A stretch of 20,815 bases of DNA from Zygnema cylindricum (GCA_037447655.1 JBBHKE010000926.1:33681-54495), one strand, 5' to 3'; shown: positions 1 to 9,560, counted from the stretch's first letter. A program made the numbers and translations. Notes: generated from the letters alone by a model not told the origin.

Positions 1-9
1 CCCCCCACC

Positions 10-30
10 CTAATAGCGATGCACGGTGTA
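10..30. repeat. Terminal fragment of the TA-target MITE family
   Basis: The bases CTAATAGCGATGCACGGTGTA match the right end of the MITE at 255-475. The rest of the element is cut off by the window edge or was lost. The following DNA up to 254 shows no gene. Confidence 0.6.
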
Positions 31-254
31 GTGTGGCGTGTTGGGCCGCGATCTCCGGGATTATATTATAGGTAAATTCAAAATCTTAAAGTACGAAAAC
101 TTGCAATGTAACAAAATGATTCGGAAGATCGTACGGAATACGATGCATGTGGGTCCGCAATCTAGGGGTAAAACTGTAAAAGCTAAAAGATTTTATTCAA
201 AATTTTAGCGCGGTTCCGTACAGTGGAACTTACTACCCAAACCAGAGTCGACAG

Positions 255-475
255 TACACCCTGTATCACTATTAGTGTTAATGATTTTTTCGCCACTTAA
301 TACATCTTTTCTCCGTACACACTAGTCAGATTTTCAGTTTAAGACCACCAATCGAAAGCTGAGAATCTTACTTTCAATCGCAACCGTCAGATCCGAAATC
401 CGACAAAGGTGTACGGAGACAAGATGTTATAAGTGGCAAAAAAAACATTAAACACTAATAGCGACACACGGTGTA
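255..475 (+). mobile_element. MITE copy 1, TA-target foldback element of about 221 bp
   Basis: The ends are near-perfect inverted repeats, TACACC... and ...CACGGTGTA. The complementarity runs inward through CTATTAGTGTTAA, GCCACTTA and TCTCCGTACAC, so most of each half can fold on the other. The asymmetric core (CCAATCGAAAGCTGAGAATC and CAACCGTCAGATC) is shared with copies at 7504, 10042 and, inverted, 18171. There is no coding capacity, so it would depend on a transposase elsewhere. A TA target duplication is inferred from copy 2. This fits a Tc1/mariner-like MITE, but no parent element is visible. Confidence 0.85.
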
Positions 476-544
476 GAGTCAAATAGTCGTACGGAGTTAC
501 GGTGGACTAAATTCGCAAAATATCGTAGAATGGGCAGTCAATGC

Positions 545-770
545 GCCAAGGAATCTTTTCGAGATTTACGACAATAATAGCTGACGTGGCTACTTGATAA
601 CTGACGTGGATTTCGCGATTAGAGACGATGTTTTCGATGGACAAAAAAAATAAGAGGAACGAGAGAATGGCCACGGAGTCTGCGAACAAAAAACTGCTCA
701 GTTGAAAAAACCAGACCACGTGTTTTTTAGGCGAATGAGACAAATTGGAGGATACCGTCTTACCATGTGT
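545..770. repeat. Dispersed repeat X, copy 1
   Basis: This block is related to 8580-8790 in the same orientation. Shared landmarks in the same order are TTTACGACAAT / TTTCACGACAAT, TAATAGCTGACGT, GAGAATGGCCACGGA / GAATAATGGCCGCGGA, TCTGCG, and a run ending GCGACAAA / GAGACAAATT. The short - strand ORF here (507-743) is not supported as a gene because the second copy does not keep the frame. Confidence 0.6.
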
Positions 771-839
771 ACGCCCAAATTGGCGAAAGTGGGGCCGCGT
801 GGCCCAAGTTTCCCGTCATAACCAAGCTATAAACATATA

Positions 840-1144
840 ATAGTTCAAAAGTAGGCGTTTTTATGGTAGGCCTTTGGTCGGTGCCTTTATCGTAAGTTGT
901 GTTATGGGCTTTTCATGTGATCTTCTTAGATCGCTACTTTGATCAGCGACCTTCCGATCGTCCAAATCTGACGGTGTAAATTAAAATTTTGGGTCCGAAT
1001 GTTTTAATTGGTCTAATTTTTGTTCCGAATGTTTTACTTGGTCCAAATAGGTCCAAATACAATATGGGTCTTAAGGTCATGATGTATGTTTTGCATACAA
1101 TAGGCATATTGTATGGGCCTACTTTCACCTACTTTTGAACTATG
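840..1144. mobile_element. TIR element, copy A (short; hAT-like by target duplication)
   Basis: The ends are inverted repeats ATAGTTCAAAAGTAGG and CCTACTTTTGAACTATG. The same ends bound a longer copy at 15212-15815, and the shared interior includes ATCGTAAGTTGTGTTATGG, TTTTCATGTGATCTTCTT and CAATATGGGTCTTAAGG. The flanks read ACATATA (833-839) and ACATATAG (1145-1152), a 7-8 bp target duplication. The interior has a short direct repeat (TCCGAATGTTTTA, twice) and a hairpin near 1086-1106. No transposase frame is present, so it is non-autonomous. Confidence 0.75.
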
Positions 1145-1152
1145 ACATATAG

Positions 1153-1535
1153 TGTGTTCCCATGTGACTAAGCATTTTTTTTTTTGTCATTTTGATTCAG
1201 AAACGAATGCTGAATTATCTTTTACCTTATGTCATACCAAAGTACAGCATGCGTCATCTTTAAGGTGAGTGTTGTACTTCATTTTAACGTTTTCCCCTTT
1301 TCGACGTCATGCCAGCTCGTCTTCAAACGATACTGTAGATTAAATCGCCTCGCGAGCCAACTTTAGTTAAATTGACACCTCATAAAAGATTCTTCACACG
1401 TGTTGGCCACTATTTTGAACATTTTTACATGAGGGAGAGTACACGCTATTTCTCACATGCGTGTACATTAAAAAGCTATGCAGGAGTCCCGCGCTACACA
1501 ACACTAGTAAAATAACCACTCGTCGTTGTTTTTGT
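1153..1535. other. Intergenic stretch without a recognised feature
   Basis: AT-rich sequence between the TIR element and a T-rich tract. I see no splice-bounded open frame, RNA gene or repeat partner within this window. Confidence 0.5.
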
Positions 1536-1585
1536 TAAAGTTTTTTTTTTCTTTTTTTTTTCTTTTTTTCTTTTCTTTTCTTTTA
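1536..1585. repeat. T-rich pyrimidine tract
   Basis: Runs of T broken by single C residues. It is low-complexity sequence lying just upstream of a repeated hairpin/AATAAA module. Confidence 0.8.
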
Positions 1586-1599
1586 GGCTTTTAAAGCAC

Positions 1600-1735
1600 A
1601 ATTGTTGTGTTTTTAGTCCTCCAGGATTTTGGTTTGTTACCTTTGTTGGTGATCAATTCTTTGTAGTGACAATCATGTTTTGTACTTCGATGGTATTACC
1701 ATCGCGTTTTTGGAAATAAAATCTTTTATTTTTGT
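1600..1735 (+). repeat. Repeat P copy 1: hairpin plus AATAAA module
   Basis: A T-rich segment ends with a perfect hairpin (GATGGT, loop ATT, ACCATC; 1689-1703), then a GCG..TTTT stretch and AATAAA at 1715-1720. The same order recurs at 8455-8575 and 10650-10880. The shared 3' end looks like a transcript tail, either of a retroposed element or of a gene family. The upstream parts are only loosely similar. Confidence 0.5.
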
Positions 1736-1821
1736 CGACAAAAATACACAAAATAGCATCATTAATAGTTAATTAGCTTTTACGCTTATTCTTTTGAACA
1801 TTAATAAGGATGAGTGGTATA

Positions 1822-2037
1822 CTGTAGCTTCCAACCCTAGTTCACCGTTGCACGTGACAGTTGGCGATGCGCATCTAGTCAACTTTTGCTTTCAACCGAC
1901 GCAAATGGTCAGCGGCCAGTTCGAGGTCGTCTGTGGCTATCCGTACGGAAGATTATCTTTCGCGTATCCAGGCGGATGCACCTTATGATTGTTCTTGTCG
2001 GCAAGAAAACTTTTTTTCTTTTCTTACGCAACAATCC
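1822..2037. repeat. Dispersed repeat Q, copy 1
   Basis: Related to about 9640-9850 in the same orientation. Shared landmarks are TTGGCGATGCGCATC / CTGGCGACGCGCATC, TGCTTTCAA.CGACGCAAAT, AGCGGCC, CCGTACGG, and CTTTCGCGTATCCA.GCGGATGC. The open frames here are short and are not conserved between the copies. Confidence 0.65.
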
Positions 2038-2059
2038 TTTTTTTTTTGGCCATTAACTG

Positions 2060-2385
2060 TCATTAGACTCGTCAAAAGGCTAGCCAATTTTTTGTCTTTA
2101 TTGCACATTTGTTTGTCCGCGGCTGGAGATCACCGGATTTGTCTAATATCCGGATTTGTCTAATCTCCAGATTCGTCAAATCCCCTTGTCCACACTATTT
2201 GACGATTGTAGATTGAGTTCGCAAAAGATAACCGGCACAAAGTACGAAAAAAAGCTCGAATTTGATTAACACTGCATATTTACAAGCCTTGCAAAGATGA
2301 AATTTTAGAAACGAGGTATACAACACAATTATAAAGAGTTGGAAACAAAGGAAAAGCAAGGAGTGTTAAGGGTCATTTAGTGTTA
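2060..2385 (+). repeat. Dispersed repeat R-S, locus 1
   Basis: Landmarks are CCTTGTCCACACTATT, AGCTCGAATTTGAT.AACA, and TTGGAAACAAAGGAAAAGC. The same series occurs at 10600-11030 (with an insertion between R and S) and inverted at 17330-17520. The segment also carries a small internal triplication of a GGATTTGTCTAAT-like motif at 2130-2180. Confidence 0.65.
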
Positions 2386-2479
2386 GTTTCTCTTTTTGTC
2401 CTTTTTGGTCCCTTCCATTAAATGCGTTGGTCCCCTCTCGACGCCCTACTTACAAGTCTTTTGGGCCACGGTCTCTTTT

Positions 2480-2670
2480 TGTTCTAAGGGTGCGTCTCTA
2501 TGTGCCAAAGTAAGGGTTTTTTTCTGTCATTTTCTTGTAAAACTTAGAGCCGTACCGCGTAAGTTTCAACCTTTTAAAAAAATAGAAAAAAAGAGAAGTA
2601 CATTTTGCGTCATCATCGAATTTAGGATGTACTACATGTTGTCGTCTTGTGTTCTTCGACCCACGGCCAC
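2480..2670. repeat. Dispersed repeat T-U, copy 1
   Basis: This resembles 9850-10035. The shared order is CATGTGCTAAAG / TATGTGCCAAAG, then AGGGTT, then TGTC.TTTTCTT, then a purine-rich stretch, then TTTGCGTCATC / TTTACGTCATC, then a TACTA/ATGTA segment. The ORF at 2396-2704 has no recognisable domain and is judged spurious. Confidence 0.5.
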
Positions 2671-2699
2671 GCCAAAAAACGTCATCTTAAAACTTTTCT

Positions 2700-3390
2700 T
2701 TTAAAAACAGGGACGATGTATTTTAAAACAAAGTATTTTCGAAAAACAAATAGGAACACGTATTCGCACGTGTAAAATTTCCTACAAAAATTTCCAACGA
2801 ATTCAAGCGACTGCGAAAGGTACACTATTCGTTATATTTTGTCCGTTTGCGTTCATGTACGACAAGGCAAAGTACACAAATTTGTTTGGTTTTGTCCGTT
2901 TGCGCCTGGGACGGATTTTATTTCGCCAGGGGGTCTTAAGATTCCGATGCCATTTCACGTCGAGGGGGACGGGCGACGCAAAGGCAAAGCGCATCTTCTT
3001 CAACCGTGAAAAGGCACAGGCTGGAAGGCGGTACGTCTACAATGTCTCGAGAAGTCATGCGACGTCACACGCAGTTACAAAAAATAAGGTGTAGCATCAC
3101 AGATTGTAGACGTTGTCAACCGTCACGCGCATTCTCAGCGTATACAATCGTCACACCCTTAAGTAACTATTTCGTTGTTACACATAGGGACACTTAAAAT
3201 CCGGGGTCCGCTGGATATGCGCTAAAAAACAAAGTAAATTCTTTAAGTTTGGAGTACATAGAGACACCCTAAGTCTGTTTATTTCTCCTTGTCTTGATTC
3301 TCTTTTTTATTATTGTTTGTGTCATTGTACTTTTTAAGTCGCTTAACTCTACGTCATTACTTTAGGTCTTAATCACACTTGTAAATTGCC
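2700..3390. other. Intergenic stretch, one short direct repeat
   Basis: TTTTGTCCGTTTGCG occurs twice, near 2837-2851 and 2893-2907. ORFs on both strands overlap each other, and none has codon-like or splice support. No gene is called. Confidence 0.45.
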
Positions 3391-3396
3391 GCCCTA

Positions 3397-3497
3397 AAGT
3401 GAATCCCTTAAAATCTAAACTACACATGTTAGAATGTAGTCTTAACGTCAATCTCTTATAATCTCGAACACATTTATTAGAATCTAAACTAGAATCC
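3397..3497. repeat. Two-unit tandem repeat of about 50 bp
   Basis: Two degenerate units each run GT.AATC.CTTA.AATCT, A.ACACAT, TTAGAAT.TA. It lies about 150 bp upstream of the copia gag relic and could be part of that element's former leader or LTR, but LTR ends (TG..CA) and a primer binding site were not found. Confidence 0.55.
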
Positions 3498-3652
3498 TTT
3501 TTGTTGCAGAGCACCAAAAAGCGCTTAGACTCCACAGTAATTAGCACTGTGTAATTTGTATTGAAGTGAATTTCTCACTTAATGAAATTATTCCAAATTC
3601 AATTGAATTTCTCTTTTCAAATGCATTGATATTTTCTTTCGTGTTTAATTTC

Positions 3653-4087
3653 ATGGCGTCTGCCAATCCACGTCCAACAAGTTATGGGCCCCGCCATGCC
3701 AATACTAATAGCATTCAAAAGTTTGATGGCCAAAACTTCTATGATTGGTCTTTTTCCGCCATGCATTTTTTCAAACACGAGAAGATTTGGGATCACTTTA
3801 CGGACATTTCCACACCTCCTATCAGTGCCTCTACATGTACTCCAGCAGAGAAAGCTTAAAAAAAAGGAGAAATACTTGCATGGAAACAAAAGGATGAGGA
3901 CTCAAATGCTCGCTTGGTGATGGCAGTAACTACCAAGTGAACTCGTCTTGTTCGAGGCGCCTCCTTTTCAGCCAAGGCTTAGAATCGTTTGCAAGCGGCT
4001 TATATTCAAACCGGATGGGCCACCCGTCGTATTCAAAAAAGATCATTTTCTAAGCTATTTATGCCTAATGCAAGAAAAATGAACTAA
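3653..4087 (+). pseudogene. Decayed Ty1/copia-type gag (5' fragment)
   Basis: One reading frame from ATG 3653 resembles the N-terminal part of copia-type Gag (gag_pre-UBN2/UBN2 family). A K-F-D-G-x-N-F-x-x-W motif is followed by a hydrophobic 'aMhfF..e.iWd' segment, a W-x-x-K-D-x-x-A-like segment and a RLQAAY-like helix. In-frame stops lie at 3857 (TAA), 3938 (TGA), 3980 (TAG) and 4085 (TAA), but no frameshift is needed across 435 bp. Protease, integrase, reverse transcriptase, LTRs and primer site are not seen, so this is a fragment. In an intact element this protein would form the virus-like particle. Identification is from pattern memory, without a search. Confidence 0.7.
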
Positions 4088-4159
4088 GTGGCAATCAAAA
4101 GACCAAATGCCACGTGTACAAGCCGCACTATCAATAATGCAATATAGGAGCATCTACTC

Positions 4160-4420
4160 GACTAAATGTTACATGATTTAATGTTTCTCAATTGAAATCA
4201 GTAAATCACTAATGAAGTTGTGACTATGCGATTTCGTAATGTTTTGACGATGCGATTTTGTAGTCTTGATAAAATCGCGTAAATCGAGTACTAATGAAAT
4301 CGCGTAATTCGTAGCACGGAATAATCAATTAAATGTTACTCAATTGAAACCGCTAATGATGTTGTGAAAATTCGATTTTGTGAGTACCAATGAATTGATG
4401 AAATCGTGTAAATCGCAGCG
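4160..4420. repeat. Tandem duplication of about 165 bp (second copy truncated)
   Basis: Copy 1 (about 4162-4326) and copy 2 (about 4327-4420) share TTTCTCAATTGAAA / TTACTCAATTGAAA, TAATGA.GTTGTGA, CGATTTTGT, and ATGAAATCG.GTAA.TCG. Copy 1 also has an internal repeat of the ATGCGATTT motif. Confidence 0.6.
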
Positions 4421-4439
4421 CATTAAGAGAGCAATTATG

Positions 4440-4975
4440 AGAGAAAGAGAAAGGATGGAGAGAGATGAGGAAGGGACTTGGAGAGATAGACACGGAGAAT
4501 GGGAAGGTTAGAGGGGAGAATAGGCAGGTTAGAGGGAGAGGGGTAGAGATGGAAAGGATGGAGAGAGATGAGGAAGGGACTTGGAGATTGACATGGAGAA
4601 TGGGTAGGTTAGAGGGGAGAATGGGCAAGTTAAAGGGAGAGGGGTAGAGATGGATAGAGGAGAGGGAGAGGGATAGAGAGAGGGATAGGAGAGAGGGGGA
4701 GGGTAGGAAGGGGTGAGGGGGGGAAAATAGAGGAGGATAGGGGGCGAGGGGTGGAGTGTTGGATGAGGGGTGAGAGGATGGAAGAGTGGAAGAGGGAAGG
4801 AAAGGAAAGGGAGAGAGAGGAGGTGATTGAGGGAGAGGGTGAGAGGGATTTTGATAGTGAGGTTGAGGGAAAGGATGGAGGGAGAGGGGAAGATCAGGGG
4901 ATAAGGATCGAGGGAGATAGAGTAGAGAGAAAAGAGAAAACTATAAAAAAAAGGAGAAGGAAAAGTGTCGTTTGA
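4440..4975 (+). repeat. Purine-rich tract with a 103-bp minisatellite
   Basis: About 535 bp that is almost all G and A on the + strand. Two successive units starting at 4453 and 4556 are near-identical (GGATGGAGAGAGATGAGGAA... to ...GAGGGGTAGAGATGGA), a tandem duplication of about 103 bp. Open frames across it are artefacts of composition. Confidence 0.85.
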
Positions 4976-5450
4976 GAGGAAACCTTTACGTCTTCAAGCA
5001 TTTCCATGTCCATTTCACTTGTTTTCCATATTAGAAACACAAACTAGTGTTAAACAAACTTACAAATAAAAATAAAATGTAACAAAATAAACAACACCAT
5101 TTGAAATCATCGTAACATTCGATCCAAAATTTAAGAATTAAATCCAAACAAAGACTCGTCGACTCTTTTCGGTCATAATCGTTTTTTTTTCCATCTTCCC
5201 CTTCACAAACTGATTTTTATAGGCTTATATTATCCACACTAAATCAGTTGCAGACTCCGTATTGGAAAAACAACATCACAAAATTAATCCTAGAAAAAGT
5301 TCACTAAAACATCCAGAACAAAAAAATTCCGAATAAACTTTTCAAATTCCTCCCCAAACCTCCCGAAATCCTCCCAAAGAAGCGTTCAATAATCTCTCCA
5401 AAATTCCTTACTACCTTTTCCAAACCTTCGGAATATTTTTAAAACTCCAG
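4976..5450. other. AT-rich intergenic stretch
   Basis: No gene, RNA or repeat partner is seen. From 5340 it becomes rich in CTCC/CCAAA motifs that repeat loosely (CTCCCCAAACCTCCCGAAATCC). Confidence 0.45.
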
Positions 5451-5648
5451 AACCCTCCACAAATCCGCCAAAAGAAGCTCCGAGAGGCTTATTCTCACGA
5501 TTTTTGCCGTAAAGGGGGCTGCCGACGGTTGACACAAGTGGGGACAGGACGCACGAGTTATTTCAAAGCCAGGGGCGGGATTTTGGGCACTGGGGATGAG
5601 CGTTACGTCTCCGAAGAACTGGGCACAAAGGAGACATGTGCATACAAG
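5451..5648 (+). CDS. Candidate internal exon, unknown protein
   Basis: A GC-richer island holds a 66-codon open segment between a possible acceptor (CTCCAG, 5445-5450) and a good donor (AAG|GTAGGC, intron from 5649). Both boundaries are phase 0. A purine-rich tract starts right after the donor, as in the second intron of the WRKY gene. The segment is rich in G, R, K and T, and I recognise no domain. The opposite strand is open over the same stretch (5439-5640), so strand and reality are both uncertain. It could equally be an unexpressed GC-rich patch. Confidence 0.2.
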
Positions 5649-5659
5649 GTAGGCGTAAT

Positions 5660-6745
<1,086 letters not shown>

Positions 6746-6853
6746 TTATGTTTTACCACGGCCGTCTTCGAGAAGTTGTCGCCTAGTTGCGCCTAACAGA
6801 TCTGGAAGAGGAAAGTTGAAAAAAAGGAATACCAATAGTCAAATTGGTTATAG

Positions 6854-7234
6854 TCAATTTTCATGGAAAGAAAAAACATAATAAAAGGATAAAATACGAG
6901 GGCTAAAGAAATAATGCTCTTTACATTTGTTAGAAAAAATGCAAAGTGGCTGCATTAACGTAATACTCAATTCCAATAGTCCATACAAAACTTCTATTCT
7001 ATACCACCACAGGAGTAAAACATTAAAAACCATAAATAATACAAGGTTAAAGAACAATGATATATAAGTAATCTTCCAAAAAAAAGTACCAATACTGCCG
7101 AAAGGTGCATTTTCCATTTCGACATTTTCCGACTCAGCCAAACCGAACAAAGCCATAGAAGCTAACAATATTGAACTCCACAAGACGACCGAAATCCTAA
7201 CAGATGAATTTGTCATAGTGGCTTTCCTTGTCAT
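6854..7234 (-). CDS. Possible secreted or membrane protein, first exon likely 7090-7234
   Basis: The - strand frame starts at ATG 7234 (a second ATG lies at 7216). It encodes a typical signal-peptide-like start: a short polar/basic region, then a hydrophobic core ending in G-L-A-E-S, then acidic residues. A phase-1 donor (ATTG|GTACTT) ends a possible first exon at 7090. If unspliced, the frame continues for 126 residues and contains a second hydrophobic stretch of about 23 residues. No family is recognised. Going 3' on this strand, the 5660-6745 tract would be pyrimidine-rich and could lie in an intron. Support is only the hydrophobicity pattern and the donor, so it may be a chance ORF in AT-rich DNA. 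Confidence 0.3.
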   Translation of the reverse strand: MTRKATMTNSSVRISVVLWSSILLASMALFGLAESENVEMENAPFGSIGTFFWKITYISLFFNLVLFMVFNVLLLWWYRIEVLYGLLELSITLMQPLCIFSNKCKEHYFFSPRILSFYYVFSFHEN

Positions 7235-7486
7235 TAAACAATCTTAGAGCGAAAAAGTCAATGATTTTCTTTCAAATGTGGTCTTTGCATCTTTCCCTTA
7301 CTAGTTTCTAACTCATTCCACCACCACCATGCTATAATCCAAAACAATTAATCGACTTTTGTAGGTTCGGACACGCAAGAAGTCAAAAATATTTTCCATT
7401 GATTTCCTAAGTAAAAGAAACGATGAGGTGACCGGCTTTGAAACGACTCATGACAAGGAGTGAATTTTCGGGTCAAATTTTTTATT

Positions 7487-8065
7487 GGACGGCTGATAAG
7501 CGCTACACCATATACCGCTATTAATGTTAACATTTTTTTCCACTTAAAACATATTTTTTCTGTACACTCTTGTCCAATTCTCAATTTAAGACCGTCGATC
7601 GGAAGCTGAGAATCTTACCTTTCAATCGCAATCGTCAGATCAGAAAACCGACATGCGTATATGGAGAAAAGATGTTTAAAGAGACGAAAAAAAAATTAAT
7701 GCTAATAACGATTTACGGCTGTACCTGGCCGTCGATAAATTTGATAAACCTCGTGATCGTGCGATTCAATTCTCGCGACGCAACTTGGGCAAGGCAATGA
7801 TCCTGTGCCTTTAGACGTCTTTGCTCGATCGTACAGTTAAAACGTTTTGTATTTTTTTTTTAAATCTTTAAGTGGACGGTTAAATTAGCGCCACTTGGCT
7901 GTCTATTAATTTGGCCGGCCTCGCAATCGGGCAATTCAATTCTCATGACGCATCTTGAGCATGGCAATGATCGTGTGTTTTTTAGTTGTGGTTGCTCGAT
8001 AGTACGATCAAACGATTTCTGTATTTTTATGATGTAATGCTTAATCGGACGGTCGATTAGCACTA
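7487..8065 (+). repeat. Tandem SINE-like units of about 173 bp, interrupted by MITE copy 2
   Basis: GGACGG.T.(A)TTAGCGC starts units at 7487, 7874 and 8047. The unit length is 173 bp (7874 to 8047). The first unit is 387 bp because a 218-bp MITE lies inside it, leaving 169 bp. Each full unit has an A-box-like TAGCGCCACTTGG (7886), a B-box-like ATTCAATTC about 48 bp later, a GCAATGATCGTGTG-like segment and a T run (7850-7861; 8022-8030) that could end Pol III transcription. The tRNA-derived interpretation is an inference. The repeat itself is clear. Confidence 0.7.
7504..7723 (+). mobile_element. MITE copy 2, inserted at TA inside the tandem unit
   Basis: TACACC... (7504) to ...GCTGTA (7723) bounds the same foldback core as copy 1 (AAGACCGTCGATCGGAAGC and GCAATCGTCAGATC). 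The flanks AGCGC|TA and TA|CCTGGC join to give AGCGC-TA-CCTGGC. The uninterrupted second unit reads AGCGC-CA-CTTGGC, so this copy gives a direct empty-site comparison and supports a TA target. Confidence 0.9.
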
Positions 8066-8282
8066 CATGTCACTACATGTGACGAAAGAGTGCTACAAGG
8101 TTAATTAGTGTTTTCGATTGGATTTTGGAAAGTACATATCATGTGCAATTTTTTTGAATTACGTTGGTTGTCCATAGTGACACTTATTTTCATCATCCAA
8201 AGTGTTGCGGCTCAATTTTTTTTGTGACGGGCAGCCCACCTCCTCGAGGTGCCAATGAGGTGGGTTGGCAGTTACATAAAAA

Positions 8283-8430
8283 TTTTAAGCGAATGCTTCG
8301 CAAATGAATATCCAACGTTCATTGTTACCTCCCAAACCTTTGGAGAATATTGGCAAGATTTTCTGTAATGTTGTTAGCGGTTAAAAACAAAATAAATGGT
8401 ACAGCGTGGTACGGCTAAGTATTGATTTCT
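8283..8430 (-). repeat. Inverted dispersed repeat Z, copy 1
   Basis: On the - strand, a pyrimidine-poor AG acceptor-like site (ATTACAG) is followed by about 75 bp that is highly similar to 14630-14703 on the + strand (shared ATATTCTCCAAAGGT, GGGAGGTAACAATGA, CGTTGGATATTCAT). The open frame in this segment keeps a motif N-N-(E/D)-R-W-I-F-I-x-(E/D)-A-F in both copies. It may be an exon relic of a repeated gene or element; the family is not recognised. Confidence 0.6.
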
Positions 8431-8454
8431 TTAAACAACCCCACTTTTCGTCCA

Positions 8455-8575
8455 TGGAAAGTCTCCGTTGGCTTTTGTTGTCTTAAATGTTCTTTTCTCT
8501 TTTTTGTTATCCCCTTTGTACCTAAATGGTTTTTCTATCGCACTTTTATGAAATAAAGTTTTCCCCCTGTTGCTA
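8455..8575 (+). repeat. Repeat P copy 2: hairpin plus AATAAA module
   Basis: TTTGTACCTAAATGG, a degenerate hairpin, TATCGCACTTTTATG and AATAAA (8552-8557) follow the same order as at 1600-1735 and 10650-10880. Confidence 0.5.
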
Positions 8576-8579
8576 TTTT

Positions 8580-8790
8580 GAAGTTTCACGACAATGTTTA
8601 ATAGCTGACGTCAAGTCTCCGATATTGAGATCGACGCTTCCCGACATGGACAATGTCAAAAAAATGAGAAAAACGAAAGAATAATGGCCGCGGATTCTGC
8701 GGTAAATAACTTTTCAGTTGAGACAATAAAGACCAAATGACTTTCTAGGTAAATGCGACAAAATTGAGGATTCTTTACCTACCAAAATCC
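8580..8790. repeat. Dispersed repeat X, copy 2
   Basis: Same-orientation partner of 545-770, with TAATAGCTGACGTCAAG, GAATAATGGCCGCGGATTCTGCG and AATGCGACAAAATTGAGGAT as landmarks (each shortened here). In this copy it is followed directly by repeat W. Confidence 0.6.
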
Positions 8791-8799
8791 CACAATCCG

Positions 8800-8960
8800 T
8801 ATCGCTGAACTTCAAAAAAAGAACATAAATCCCACTAGCCAGTTTAAGCCGTTTTGGAGTATAGCGGCAGACGACTTCTGCGGTTATATGCGTCAAAAAA
8901 CGACAACTGTACTTTATCATCGGAATTCGTGTACGGAATGTACGTTTTCAAAAGTAGTCA
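8800..8960. repeat. Dispersed repeat W, copy 1
   Basis: The segment TTTTGGAGTATAGCGGCAGA, ATGCGTCAAAA, CGACAACTGT and TCATC recurs with similar spacing at 16820-16925 inside a TIR element. The - strand translations of the two copies also resemble each other (S-C-x-x-L-T-H, then C-x-Y-x-P). Confidence 0.45.
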
Positions 8961-9560
8961 GATTATTAATTATTAGTTATTCATCTGCATAGTGACACGT
9001 CGTTTGCGTGGAAGTACGGTATGTCACGTAGATATAGTACGGAATCCCTAAGTGACGTTACGGAACTCAGATCGGGCCTGGATGCTCATGATGATGTCAG
9101 AAGTTGCCAAAAACTGCTGCCATCTGTTCAAAAGACCGTACATGCTGTAATCGTGTCATAGGAGTTAGGGTTAGGATTCATTTTGCCAGCTTGCGTGTTA
9201 GAAAACTGTCGGTTTGAGGTAACTTATTAGTTATGACCCGCAAAAAATAATTGAGCAAAAGAAGGAAACCACGTGGACTCAGGAAGACCTGTCGTTTTCT
9301 TACACGTGTAGTTTACGCAAAATTGAAAGAAAAAAAACCAGAGAAAACTTAAAATTTCGCGTATGACTTTTTGCGAAACTTTTTTCTGTCTCCCAAAGCA
9401 AGAAACTGGTTTCGCCCAAATGAAAAAATCGAGCCTTAAAACAAAACAAAAAAATTGACGCATAGCAATAATTTACACATTTTTTTGTTGTTTTTGTAGG
9501 TTTTGGTGTTTTGTGTGTAATGGCCACGTAGCACGTTTTGATTGGGGGAAATTGGACCCG
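8961..9560. other. Intergenic stretch without a recognised feature
   Basis: Contains short runs of TACGGAAT-like motifs (8930-9065) and one GTTAGGGTTAGG at about 9166-9177. The overlapping - strand ORFs at 9227-9527 are F/K-rich products of A/T runs and lack support. Confidence 0.45.

Noticed and set aside
2396-2704. 102-codon + strand ORF
   Set aside because: Lies in a dispersed repeat whose other copy does not keep the frame; no domain.
7724-7800. Genuine tRNA gene
   Set aside because: A- and B-box-like motifs are present, but no matching acceptor stem or clear anticodon arm can be paired.
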